From NCBI GenBank assembly GCA_033980235.1, contig CM067072.1, positions 18,107,047 through 18,171,046 of the forward strand: 64,000 nt of DNA. The letters are read 5' to 3'. The DNA comes from Diadema setosum (lineage: Eukaryota; Echinodermata; Echinoidea; Diadematoida; Diadematidae). Shown piece by piece: positions 36,225-47,653 of the stretch (its first letter is position 1; each line of letters opens with the position of its first letter). The position numbers were made by a program, and so were the translations under genes. The notes below the pieces were generated by a model, which saw only the letters and a program-made list of their open reading frames with translations, searched no databases and was not told the DNA's origin.

Positions 36225-36257
<33 letters not shown>
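36010..36257 (+). mobile_element. Probable non-LTR retrotransposon 3' UTR with (TAA)n tail
   Basis: A T-rich, repeat-like 3' UTR-type sequence (ccctgaccctcatgtagtc, then gtgtaacgtgtac) runs into (AAT)n at 36221-36257. No coding part remains, so the class rests on the tail structure only. Confidence 0.35.
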
Positions 36258-36258
<1 letters not shown>

Positions 36259-36947
36259 CACAATAGCTGCCTGTTTGACCTTCAGAAACACCTTCAGTGT
36301 CAAATGGACCTACAACGTAGGTCCATGGTGTCATCAAGTGATTTTCAATGTACTTAGAGAACGCGAGGATGATTGTTATATCACACTGTCATAACAAAAC
36401 TGTGTTATAAGATCGAACTGCCCTTGTAAAGTTTGACAGAGACCTTTGTCATAGAAGACCAGATGGTTAAATTCCCCAAGGTAGTTCCCGCTGCGTAGAG
36501 GGACATTTTATTAATGGAGGTATGAAAGAGATCTGACTGCATATCTCATAATAACGAACTTTCAGAATTATTCAGTATTTTTCTTTTTATTAGAGGAGAT
36601 GTAAAGATCAACACTACAGAAATGTGCAGAGCTATAGACGATTTATTGTAGTGTTCTTATATTACTCTATGAATCATGAAACCACCTAACAACTGGAGAT
36701 GTAATCTCAAATAAAACAAAAATGGCTTGTTAGTTTTGTGGTTATACACACCCTTAAAGTAAGCCAATATCTATGCTAATACATCTGATACATCATTTAT
36801 ATATTGATTGTATATTTGATTTGTACCATGTGCAGTTACCCAGAAACCCTTTTTCTTTTTTCTTTAATTCGCGTTGGCTGTATAATTTCAACATGTGATT
36901 TTACTCATTTCAACAGAAGTGAAAGGCCCATTATTTCCTCTTTGTTT

Positions 36948-36973
36948 GTGTGTGTGTGTGTGTGTGTATGTGT
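36948..36973. repeat. (GT)n microsatellite
   Basis: About 12 GT units with one interruption. Confidence 0.85.
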
Positions 36974-37198
36974 ATCTTTTTTCTACACGTATACTTTCTG
37001 TGTACTCAAAGATGCTCTTACATTTGCGATAGCTTGTGTAGTTAAACACTGTCAAACAACTTTTCATCTTACATGAACAGTGGTGTAAAGTTTATAATCT
37101 TTTCCTATTGTTTCAATAGCTTCGCCACAATGATTATGCCTTACATAATATATTTATATTATAAATTAGACTAACGATAGGCCTATATACTTTGTACA

Positions 37199-37390
37199 TA
37201 ATGTGTTCCTTAAAAAGTAACCGAAGCTCAACGGTCAGCTATGTCAAGAATAGATGGTTTATTCATGTGAAATCTTTATTACAAAACGAAATAGCTCATC
37301 AGCTTTAACTTGACACTTAGTAATACGGATCACAGAGTTTGGGTCCTTCGAAGGTGAATGGTACAAAACCTACTTTTTCCAAGTTTTGCT
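37199..37390 (+). repeat. Left terminal inverted repeat of the mariner-type element
   Basis: Pairs with 38745-38940. Conservation is patchy, strongest in the inner TCCTTCGAAGGTGAA and outer TTAAAAA blocks. Confidence 0.7.
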
Positions 37391-37739
37391 TTGTAAAGTA
37401 CAAAATCAGCTTTTCTGTGAGTTTTCTGGTTTCATCGTTTGTTTGTTTTTACACACCAAGTTTTAATGAAATGCTTTCCCCACTGTTAACTTATTGCAAG
37501 TGACTGTAATGTTACATAAACCAGTGTCTATAGCTGCAATCTCTGTCGAGCACATCCTTTCCTACGCTCATTTCAAAGAATAAAATTAAGAGATGAATGG
37601 CATTGTTGCTACATTTTCATCCAGCAGGGTCATTACCCTGCTGCAATGTCAGATATGCATAACCCCGCATTCTTCTTGCAATGTCAGGTATGCATAACCC
37701 TGATTCTTCTGAATAACTGACATTGTTTCATTGACATGT

Positions 37740-38690
37740 AACGGGGTAAATTTGCAGCAGACAGAGATCCTAAATCCAGAAAGACTATCTTGGCGAATGT
37801 GCGTAAATACCAACAACATGGAACAAGCCTTAACAGAAACAAGGGTAATTCTGGTAAGCGGAGGAGTGGGAGAAGCTCAGAAAACATCGAGGCTGTCAAG
37901 AAATATCTGGAGGTCCATCCAAGGACCACAACTGCACACCGTAATGATTTAGGGATAAGACCAACAACTTTCCATCGTATTGCACGATTGGATCTTAACA
38001 TGTATCCTTACAAAGTGCATGAGCGTCATCAACTGCTGGAGAGAGATTCTCAGAGAAGACTCAACTTTTGGCTCATGTGCAGGATTGAGGGCGATGCCAA
38101 TTTCCTGCGAAACCTTGATGAAGCCGTATTTAGCATGGACGGGAAAGTGAACACCCAAAACAATGTTGTGGACTATGCGGCTGCAGGACATCCACCAGAG
38201 TTCAATTACATGAGCAGACAAAAAAAAAAAGAAGAAGAAAAGAAATGGAGTGTGTGGGCTGGGCCGTATGGAAGTGGCCAAATAATTGGGCCATTCTTCT
38301 TCAACAGAAGCATGAATTGTGTCATGTACCTAAACTTGATCAATGAGGACATTGTGCCCCAGCTGAAAGAAAACTTTGAAACACCGTATCGAGGAGTGTT
38401 CCGGCACCTTTCTTGGGTACAGGATGGTGCTTCAGCTCACCATCTTCGATCTCCTGACTTGACACCCTTTGACTTTTTTCCTCTAGGGATACCTAAAAAG
38501 CCGTTTACACATCCCCACCACGTGATCTGTATGACTCGCAGGCGCGTATTCGGCATGAGATCGATGTTCTTCGTCAGATTCCACAATGGTTATAGGAGCA
38601 GTGCGAGACATGCAGCGTCGCTCACAGCTTTGTGTCGACAGGGGAGGAGGACACGTCGAAGGTGTTGGCGCATAAAAGGTAAGGGCTGAA
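37740..38690 (+). pseudogene. Transposase pseudogene, IS630-Tc1-mariner superfamily
   Basis: The longest frame is 37790-38689 (299 codons); an N-terminal part lies in another frame upstream (about 37757-37790). A helix-turn-helix-like region with NRNKGNSGKRRS and TTFHRIARLDL precedes the catalytic core. Candidate catalytic aspartates are D110 (LDEAVF), D212 (VQDGASAHH) and D223 (RSPDLTPFDFF). The spacing D212-D223 is only about 10 residues instead of the roughly 34-39 normal in the superfamily, so 25-30 codons including the IG/WPP region are deleted. An A-run at 38220-38230 adds lysines, and the frame shifts again after FDFF (about 38485), where the family's C-terminal residues continue in other frames. 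It resembles transposases often labelled DUF4817/Tc3-like. Not functional. Confidence 0.8.
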
Positions 38691-38744
38691 TGATGTTCTC
38701 ACCAGAGATTGTAAATTACAGTCACTCGCAAACCAAAAACTTGG

Positions 38745-38940
38745 AAAAAGTTGGCTTTGTACCCTTCACCTTCGAAGGACCCTAACCTGTGATCCATGAC
38801 AATGGTGATGTAAGCAAGGGGTCAAATTAAAGCTGATGAGCCACTTTGTATTTTAGTAAACATTTCACAAGAATATACCATTGTCTTCTTGACATTGCTG
38901 ACTTTTGAACCTCGCTTACCTTTTTTTAAAAAATACACTG
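38745..38940 (-). repeat. Right terminal inverted repeat of the mariner-type element
   Basis: Complement of the left terminus. The outermost bases read CAGTGTATTTTTTAAAAA on the minus strand, in keeping with the CAGTG-like ends of many mariner elements. Confidence 0.7.
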
Positions 38941-41287
38941 CATATATATTCCATATAATACACACAAACACAGACACACACACACACATATACGTATACT
39001 ATATACTAGTCTTGTGTTTTCTGTCGTTCTGTCTATGGCTTCCCCTTAATATTTCGTTTCTGCTCCTTCACAATCTCATTAATCAGTGTGCTCATTAATC
39101 ATTTTCATGACCTATGGTTTCCCTGCGGATGCCTGTTCTCCCTATGGCATGGTCCAATCATTCGCTCTGTCGCGGACCGAATCAAGCTGCTCAAAGACAC
39201 GTTTCTATAGCGGAGCTGACTGTCTGCGTGGGTTCTTCATGTCTTTTCTGTATTCCGTTGATACGTAATCTTAAAGCCCTTAGGTAGCTTTTATTATGTC
39301 CTTATGTTTAATTTCCAGAATGTCTTCTCTCTCTCTATTGTCACTGACCATCAATCACCATCAATCCATCTGTCTCTTATCAGTCTATAAGGACAGCATG
39401 AAAACTTGTCAGTGACGAATGTGGGTTTGTTAGGAGCTTTATGTATTTCTTGACCATACCTATATCATGTTGAAATAAAGCATGAGGAAAAGAGACGTAA
39501 AATTTAATGACAAGATACAACACAGCTCTATTGTCCGCAGCTGGTACTTTCCTTCCCACGTTGTCATTACAGTGTGTTATTTATTCACGTGCTATCGGTT
39601 CGTCGCCCCCGGTTCTGCTTCTCCATTTTTTTTTCTCGCTTAGTATCATGTTCCTTGATTTGGCTCATACTTCCTGCCTCTCCCCAGATATTACCATGGT
39701 GACGGTTTCTGTCTGGTAATATGTGTCCATATTCACTCGTCAGTTCTACGGGAAAGGCCTAGCGGTTAGTATACTGTGGTTCCGTATACAGTCAGAATGT
39801 AGTTTTAACCCGCCGTTTCAACTTTTTAAAGGCTTTATTTTCTTTTCTTTTTCTTCTCATCAATGTCTGTTAAAAGAAGTCGATTTTTATGAAGAGAGAC
39901 CATGCTCATGATCACGAGTATAAAGACTGAGTTGGCCTTTAGAGTTAGAGAGAAAGAAATAACGATGGCATGACTGAAAAGAAGGTAGGGCATATTGCAC
40001 TGTGAGGGAAAGAAAGAGGAAGACACAAAAGCTGTCACACTTAGTCGGTTCACGGCAAAGCTTGTGTTCATCTGATGCGTTTTCTATGGAAGAGTTTCTT
40101 CTCTTATCCCCTCTGAATATCTGGTCATGCCTATACATGTATCAACCCTTCCAAGAGAGTTGACATAAAGTGTTAAGACACTTTGCGGCATTGCAAACAC
40201 GACTGACACTCACATGTAAATTCATAATATAACTAAAAATGTGATAAGAAAACACAGATGAATAACTGCTGATACAACACAAGCAGACGTTCAGCACATC
40301 AATGTTTATATCTTCATAAACCCTTACCTGGGTGACTTTTTCCTGAAAAATGACTAATTGTCATTATCGTCTAAAAAATACCACGGAGTACATCAATTGA
40401 TGATAATCTAATAAACATAATCACATCGTTTTATTTCATGAGTAGCTTTCCAATAAAAATCAAGCGTTTTTTATTTGTTATTTTTCGTTTAAGAAGGAAG
40501 GCAAATCTAAAAACAAAAACAAAAACAATCTCTATCTTCTTTCTGGTAAGATCTGTCGAGTAATCTAATAAGTGAAGTCATAGAAAATGCGTTGAAATGA
40601 CCAGACATATACTGGATAAATAGACAGTTCCGTCTGCTCATATAACGTGGGTAAGTGTGTAAGAATGCAGACAAATAAAAAAAAAAAGTTGATGTTATTT
40701 AATCACAGTGACATCCAGTATTTATCGCTATAATAATTACATGCACCACGGTACATAAATAACACACACCTATACTTTTGATCCCAAAGGATTAAACAAC
40801 CATAAAATCTAGATGCGAACATCTCTACCCATGACTTCAATACTACAATCAATTTAGATAGCAAGTTCAATAGAGAAAGTCGTGAAATAGACATTTTTGT
40901 GAATGCTCTATCTAATACTTTGGTTAATTGAACTGGGCAGACGATTGCTGGAGGAGAACGATGACTGATCACATGGTCTTTAGTCAGTCCGAGGGACCGT
41001 TTATCATTAGAATGTGCAACCTACAAATGTCGTAATTCGTTTAGCATAACCCTCGTGGATTCTTTCCAATTCATGCTCTTTGCCAAAAACATCTCTCCTA
41101 CTGTCATAATATCCTGTTTTATTTACACATTGACTTTTCTACACAACGACAGCATATGGATATTTATTAGAATTGGGCTTAATATTTAAGTAAAATTTAA
41201 AGTTAAAAAAAGTGGGCAAGATTTTGCCGGCTATGATGAATATTCATGTAGTATAGAATACGTGCAACCTATTTTTTTTTTTTTTTA
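38941..41287. other. Non-coding stretch, no gene seen
   Basis: Includes a short (CA)n at about 38961-38988 and A/T homopolymers. ORFs are short and unsupported. A donor-like GTAAGT at 40651 has no matching acceptor. Confidence 0.5.
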
Positions 41288-41406
41288 AGAGAGAAAGAGA
41301 ATATTTCGGGCCATGAGGTCAAAGGTCTAAGGTTAAAGGTCAAGGGAAAATGAAAAAAAAAAATTTCTTATATCTCGGAAAGAGTTTGAGGTACATTCAT
41401 GGAATA

Positions 41407-41839
41407 AGCCAGTTCGGGGTTCCACTTTGAGCATGAGCAGAAAAAGGTCATCTGTACCAACAGAGCATGTTGGTTTTTAAATTCACTGAGATAAGCATCT
41501 GTGATGTAATGATTATTCAAGTGATCCTTATAAGTGGTGCTTGCCAGCACATCCACCCGACAGCAAAAGCGGTATCTGACAATATCAATAGAAAGAGATT
41601 GTTAATACATTCAATGCAAAATAATGAAATGGATAAAATGCCAATGGAAGGATCATTCTGGTCACCTGGTCTACGCAAGTTCATTCTTTGTTTGAACATG
41701 ACTGATGAATTCCATAAATTGTTACGTTGGGCAAGCTTATGCCTTCTGTCGCTTGAAAACTAGTGGAGTGCCTAATCAACTGAGAAAGAAGAAAGGTCAC
41801 GTTGTACCCGTGGGCCCATGAGCTAACCCCGAACTGTCT
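41407..41839. mobile_element. 433-bp MITE with TA target duplication, nested in a repeat
   Basis: Termini AG(C/A)CAGTTCGGGGTT (41407-41421 and inverted 41825-41839) match at 14 of 15 positions and are flanked by TA at 41405-41406 and 41840-41841, as for Tc1/mariner-mobilised elements. The host repeat continues on both sides in register with the uninterrupted copy at 42015-42240, which serves as the empty site. The interior has no transposase; the 98-codon ORF inside is unsupported. Confidence 0.75.
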
Positions 41840-42168
41840 TATATAGTGAACATGCATGTACTAATTGGCAATGATTGTCTTGGAAACTTTAGAGTCAGGG
41901 GTCAAAGTCAAATGCTCAATATTTCATTGTTTCTCCCATATCTGTGCAATGCTTAAGGGTATTTTTTGAAGCGTGATGTGCATTTTATTACTTTATAAAG
42001 ATTTTTTTTTTCCTAAGAAAGAGAATATTTTATGTCATGAGGTTAAAGGTCAAAGGTTAAATGTTAAAATTTCATTTTTTTAAACATCTCTGGAATTGTT
42101 CAAGGTACATTCATGGAACTTAGTGAATATTTATGTGCTGATTGGCAGTGATTGTTTTGGAAACTTTA

Positions 42169-42187
42169 AGGTCAAAGGTCAAGGTCA
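42169..42187 (+). promoter_or_regulatory. DR1-type nuclear receptor site within the repeat
   Basis: AGGTCA-A-AGGTCA followed directly by a third AGGTCA. This is the perfect DR1 consensus bound by RXR, HNF4, COUP-TF or PPAR heterodimers in animals. It is repeat-borne, so function at this locus is unproven. Confidence 0.4.
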
Positions 42188-42240
42188 ATTCAAACTTCCA
42201 TTATTTTCTTAAGTATAGTGCCTGAGGGTTGTTTTTTTTT

Positions 42241-45200
42241 GGGGGGGGGGGAATTGTTCCTGTCTTGTATGAGTATGTGTGTTATTTTGATTTTGTAATT
42301 TTACATCTTTATATTTATGTTATACTGTGTATGTACATTTTTCACTTTGTAAGTCAGCCTCTGGCTGCGATCAATGATTTGTTGAATAAAAATACCATTA
42401 ATAACATAAACGCCTATAGATATGAAATTCTCGCAAAGAAGTATTGTACCTCAACTGCTCAATGCATTCTGTTGGTGCAGTGCCCAGGCTTATCGAAAGA
42501 TACTTTTATCAGACTGTCTCTCTTCTATTAATTTCCTCCATCAAGACAAATCAGGGTCAGTCGAATGGTCCTTTTCTGCGATAGAGGAAACAAAAACAGA
42601 GAGACGTGCTCTGTGAAAGTGCACACCTCAGTGATAAATGAATATAATTTGCGTGATCAAATGAAAGGAACGTATCGGCCAAGAAATCATTGCTCGGCCT
42701 GGCGTAATGTGCAACACACGTACCCAGGCAATTACATTATCATTAATTCAGCGGGGTAGCCTCACTTTCCAAGCCCATCTCTAGAGAAAACGAAAGTCGT
42801 GCTTCTCTTGGCATAATTGATGAAGACAGAAAGCAAGGATGTGGAAAAAGAGGAAAGTGCTGATTTACAGGGGCTAGACAGAAGGTATCAGCACTTGATT
42901 ACGTTTTTTTTTTTTTGTGGAAATAATGTGGTGTGTTCGTAGGCGGAGAAGACGAAAATCTTTAAGCAATGTGATTTTTTTTGGATCGAAGACGCTGCTG
43001 CATAAAGAAAAAAGATAAAATATCTCTGTTGGTCTTAACATATTCATTAGTAGAATGACGCTCACACATTGCGTCGGTACTCAGCGTTCGATATTTTTTC
43101 TTTATATATAAAGGAAGACAACGAAAGAGAATTATAATTCATGAAAAGCAAATATTATGACGCTTACAACTTTGTTATCACAGCATTATCGATGTCTAAT
43201 GAAAATATTTTCCCATTCACAGTTATTTTTCTTAGCATACTCATTATTGGACAAAAAAAAACAACAACATTCATTTCAATTCAAAGTTGAAGTCAACGTA
43301 AAAGTACACATTTGAAACAAGGGAACATACTTTAATGTATGTCATGAAGTAGAAAAGACTAAAAGTAACTGTTCTTAGGGGGTTTGTTTTCAATAGACAA
43401 GACACGTGACCGTATCATGATTACCTTCGAATGGATTTTAATGAAATTTTAGGAAAAAAAAACACAAAAAGCAGATAAATTCAAATTTGGTAGTTAACCG
43501 AATCACCATATGGGTCTGTGTTTTTCTTTTTTTTTCTTTGTTGTTGTTGTTGGTGGTGTAAATAACAATACGGACGGAATTAAAGTATACGCTCTCCGAG
43601 TGCTTTTTTTAGTTTCTACACACGTCTAATGTCAGATTTTAATTGTTTTTCTAGTAATTAAGACGAAGGAGCACCATATAATATTTCTTGAAGCGTTCAA
43701 GACATCTTCCTCACTGAATTACCTTTGAAACTTAATTTCTGAGTTAAAGAAAGCCAAAATAGAGCAGCACTGGTAAATAACCGTATACAACGGGATTAGT
43801 TTTCAACTTCCATGAAGCTTGCATTTATGAAATACCCTTTATAGAGGAATATATTTAATACAGTATGCTTTATCGCGTCTTTTTCCATGAGGAAAAATGA
43901 CTGTTTCGCGTGGATCAAAATGGAAGCAAATGCGTATCGAATCGATATTTCTTGGCTTTGGACTTTAAATCCAGTGTCGGTGAGAGAATCAATATTCGTC
44001 CGAACTCGAAGGGCATGACTTCATGGCCATGGTATCTCAAAAAATGTCAGTTACGCCGTTTTGTTGCTAAACGCCAATAGGCCCACTATTACTAGAGCAG
44101 CTTCCGCATTTTACACGTGTACTTATTATGTGTAATCACTGAAATGAAACAATGAACATCATGTGGAAAGGTGAAGCAAAATTTCTTTCCCTTGCTGTTC
44201 ATGTTGATATTGCTATCGTTATGTATCAAACTGTGCTTCCAACATTGCAAAGACATATCACACCGGCGATCACTATTACGTCCGTCAAAACAAAAAAGAA
44301 ATACAAAAAGAAAAGACAACAGAACTATCGGGGAGAAAGAAGAAAAGACAAGGTTATTCTCCTTAACAGCATAGACTGACAAGTAATCGAATACTTCCAT
44401 TTTCACTATACAGACGACAATCTTTGCTTATAAATTAATCACGTTAATCAACAATGGAGAAAAGATGCCATACTCTATTTACCAATTGTTTTAACTGGAT
44501 AATTATATATTTGTTTTTGAAAACCCTAGCAGACCTTTAAAGGTATGAAGTTTAAGCAGCAAGCTGACACATTTCTGCGGTTTGATACTGTATCTTTCGT
44601 AAGAGTATTTGAAAATAGCTATTGGTTATAAATGTTTTATAACGTTGAGTAAAAAAGAAAAGAAATATTCTTTCATGTGAGCCTTTCGTTGACAGGCTGT
44701 TGATTGACATTTGTTCTGATTGGTTATAGAATTTCCTACAGCCTCTTAAGTTTGTTTGCTAGATTCTTATTACGGATTCTTTAAATGACGACATATTTTA
44801 GAACATTGATAATATAGTGTCTGTTTCTCTTTCAAATTGGACTATTTTTCCAAACTCTCGTAATAATTTTTCACGAATCGAATGAATTTGACAGTTTATA
44901 TGCAATATTTTGCCATAAACGACATGCGTGAACATTAAGAAATGTCAATTTGATAATTAAAAGATGATGATATCTGCAGTAATGTTTCCAGGACTTGATG
45001 AGTTAACGAAAGAGAAGGGGGAAAATAAACTTTTGCCCTTTTCTTCTATAGAATATTGAAATATTACCTATTCTAGATTTGATTTTTTTCCACCGCGAAC
45101 ACGTATGTATGCCTCTTGTAGCCATTAGTGATGGTTGCCAATGTGTTATCTAATATTACGTAATAGAAATAACTGTCTAAGGTGATCTGCTCAGTTTTTG

Positions 45201-46492
45201 CTGTAGAAATGTTGGTGATGTCAGTGATATTTCTATTATTGATACACGTTGCCTTAAGAAAATTTACCTCAGTCATTACCATGTGCCAATGAGAACACCT
45301 CACTACAATCCTTGTCAGATGCCCAAAATCACTTACGTATTGTAAAAAACTGGAAAATTTTATAACTAGGAGTTTCCTGGTATTCTGCATTTATATGAAA
45401 ATATACACGAAGAATGGAAAGGGAGAGAGAGGGGGAAAATACACATTAGAGACAAAGCTCTATACTATACACTTAAGTGTGTTGTAAGAAAAGGAGACAA
45501 AAGAAGTGGGAGAGAGAATATGATAGACAGTGTGTGTGTTTCTGTGTCTTTACAAATGTGCATAAATGTGAGAGATAGAGGGGAAAATAGCGATAGAAGA
45601 AAAGGAAAACAGCGATATGGAGAGATAGGGGGAGGGGTGTAAAATACGACATCTTAGGATAGATTTTATGACGTCCTGGGTAGCTTCGAAGCTTAAGCAA
45701 GCGATGGGCCCAGCGTGGCTGCAGTAATTGCAACCGGGATCAGGTGGCGGTAGGAATTGACGACGGAAGCGCAACAAGCTGATTGCATCGCCAGCATGAC
45801 TCACGGACCACCTGACTATATAGCTAAGAAACCGTCCTATGTCTACCAATACATTGACATTAGGAATTATTTCATGTCGACAACATCAGCAATGACTTCA
45901 GTAGTTATTACATATTTTTACTTATGGATACGGACTTGTCATTTAACGAATACTTTTACATGTCGAGTAAAAAAAGGTTAAGGTTCTAGTGCTCTATGTT
46001 TTAGGTCTCTGGACGTCATGACACATTTTATCGTCTGTCTTTGGCACGTGTACCCACATACATCATTCACCACTATACAACTAGCTCTTATTAACGTTTT
46101 TGCATAATACAAAAGCCACATATGATTTTAAGGGACATAAAACAACTGCCATATACACCTAGTAAAAATGTCCCACTCTCGTTGCTGAGGTGTCTTAATC
46201 TTCTAGCAACCTTATTTTCAATCTGCTGCTACATATCACGTCTGAAGCATATCATGTACAAATCTTCATACGCATCTAAAAATACACAGGTCTTGTTTTC
46301 AATGAGATACATTTTTTACTCATACTTTACGATATGAGAGTTTGGCTTATTGGCTTATATTCATACTCCTCGTCTGTGTCAATCGTATCATGACGACGTT
46401 TTGGTCGCCCCTCCCCTGATAGATGTAACAGCAACAAACCAACAACAGGTTAATCAAGCGATGGTGCTTCTAATTATGGCTGCATGGTTTAA

Positions 46493-46494
<2 letters not shown>
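42241..46494. other. Mostly featureless non-coding stretch
   Basis: Begins with a G run (42240-42251). The sequence at about 42260-42400 (cagcctctggctgcgatcaa, then gttgaataaaaat) looks like a retroelement 3' end. One weak exon candidate on the minus strand is listed separately (45073-45347). No other gene is recognised. Confidence 0.45.
45073..45347 (-). CDS. Weak candidate coding exon (unrecognised)
   Basis: On the minus strand an acceptor-like sequence (attttccag) lies just before 45347, followed by about 90 open codons ending TAG near 45073. Residue composition is mixed rather than low-complexity (WHMVMTEVNFLKATCINN, then SYFYYVILDNTLATITNGYK), unlike most chance ORFs here. The frame is also open upstream to a Met at 45390. 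I recognise no domain, find no partner exon, and rate chance as the more likely explanation. Confidence 0.2.

Positions 46495-46525
<31 letters not shown>
46495..46525. repeat. (CT)n microsatellite
   Basis: About 15 CT units. Confidence 0.9.
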
Positions 46526-46526
<1 letters not shown>

Positions 46527-46653
46527 TCAACAAATATAACCATCACTTTATTGAAGTTAATCAAATGACAGCAAAACATTGAAAAACGTAACAGCACAAT
46601 AGAAATAACAAAATCTTTACATCAGTTCGCAGCCTCTGGCAAGACGTTTAAGT

Positions 46654-46782
46654 AATAATCATAATGATAGTAATAGTAGTTGCAGTAGTAGCAGTAATAG
46701 CAGTAGTAGTGGCATTACTACTAGTATTCGTAGTATTCGTAGTAGTAGTAGTAGTAGTAATGATAATAATGATAAATAATAA
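46654..46782. repeat. Degenerate trinucleotide tract (TAG/TAA/CAG)n
   Basis: AGT/AAT/CAG triplets with drift; the minus-strand T/I/N-rich ORF is its by-product. Confidence 0.85.
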
Positions 46783-47159
46783 ACATGCAGAGCAAAAGAA
46801 AATTAGAGATAGAATAGTCATATAGGAATCGTACAACACATTGACGCTCTGCTTGGATCTCAATTTAAAATACCCCCATAAAAAGAAATGAATGTCAAAA
46901 ATTTTAAAATCTAAGATGTAATATAACAATATGATCCTAACAATAATCATGATGTTTATTGATAAAGAAAGTAGCCTTATATTCAAACGGGAATAGATGT
47001 ATAGAGCATTTAAAGAAAAGCAAAAACAAAACTCTCACCAGTAAAATCCATTATTATTTGTAGTAAAGAAAACCCCAAAACAATACATTATACACAGTGA
47101 TAAAAAAACAAAACACACACACAAAGGAAGTAGGTCCACAGGGGTATGTTTAATAGCCG

Positions 47160-47444
47160 AAATGCAAACGTGGATGCATTGGAGGTGGATATGTGATGGT
47201 GTGGGCATGAGATGACTTGTAGTATATAATGCATGTATGTTTATGTATCTATAATATATATAAAATCATAATTGTTATTATGTTATTATTTATTATTTAT
47301 TAACCCTAGCATTATTCTATCCATGTTTTGTTGAAACTTGTGAATTTATAGTTCCTCAAAATATTATGTACTCATGTAAGCGTAATGTATATTGCTTTGT
47401 ATTACTTTATGTGGTCATCAAATCACTTGAATTGAATTGAATTG

Positions 47445-47445
<1 letters not shown>
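47160..47445 (+). mobile_element. Possible SINE/LINE 3' end with (ATTGA)n tail
   Basis: A T-rich 3' UTR-type sequence ends in 'cacttgaattgaattgaat', a pentamer tail seen on many short retroposons, and abuts the (TA)n tract. No coding or Pol III region was identified. Confidence 0.3.
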
Positions 47446-47515
<70 letters not shown>

Positions 47516-47518
47516 ATT
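47446..47518. repeat. (TA)n microsatellite
   Basis: About 34 TA units with one extra T, directly downstream of the ATTGA tail. Confidence 0.95.
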
Positions 47519-47578
47519 GAAACAAGGAAGGAATATATACATGCATACATATATATATATATTTATCTATTTATAATT

Positions 47579-47653
47579 GAAGAGCTTGCAACCAAACGGC
47601 GCTAAATCCATTAAAAAATGATGGATTTAGCGCCTTTTGGAAGCAAGATCTTC
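47579..47653. mobile_element. 75-bp hairpin MITE
   Basis: Arms GAAGAGCTTGCAACCAAACG (from 47579) and the complement of the right arm ending 47653 (GAAGATCTTGCTTCCAAAAG) continue into a shared GGCGCTAAATCCAT, with an AT-rich centre. Nearly the whole element is stem. A very short non-autonomous element; no clear target duplication. Confidence 0.6.

Larger units (their letters stand above)
37199..38940 (+). mobile_element. Tc1/mariner-type transposon, inactive, with long inverted termini
   Basis: About 1.74 kb. The left terminus from 37199 and the complement of the right terminus ending at 38940 align over about 190 bp. Shared blocks include GGGTCCTTCGAAGGTGAA (left near 37340, right inverted near 38770), CTTTTTCCAAGTTTT, GCTCATCAGCTTTAA and TCAGC(T/A)ATGTCAAGAA. 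A Tc1/mariner element would be flanked by TA; the left flank ends TA but the right-hand border is eroded. The interior carries a broken transposase on the same strand and a short hairpin (37622-37643, cagcagggt/accctgctg). Divergence between termini, frameshifts and a deletion show it is a fossil copy. Confidence 0.8.
41288..42240 (+). repeat. Two tandem copies of a repeat carrying AGGTCA half-site arrays
   Basis: Unit A (41288-41406 plus about 41840-42010) and unit B (about 42015-42240) share 'agaaagagaatatttt', a heptamer array, 'aaggtacattcatggaa', 'attggcaRtgattgt', 'ttggaaacttta' and a second GGTCAAAG block. Each is preceded by a poly-T run. Unit A is split by the MITE at 41407-41839. 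The array in unit A (41316-41342) is four half sites at 7-nt period (AGGTCA, AGGTCT, AGGTTA, AGGTCA, each followed by A); unit B has the same four-step array at 42040-42066. Unit B ends with a perfect DR1 plus a third half site at 42169-42187. Confidence 0.75.
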
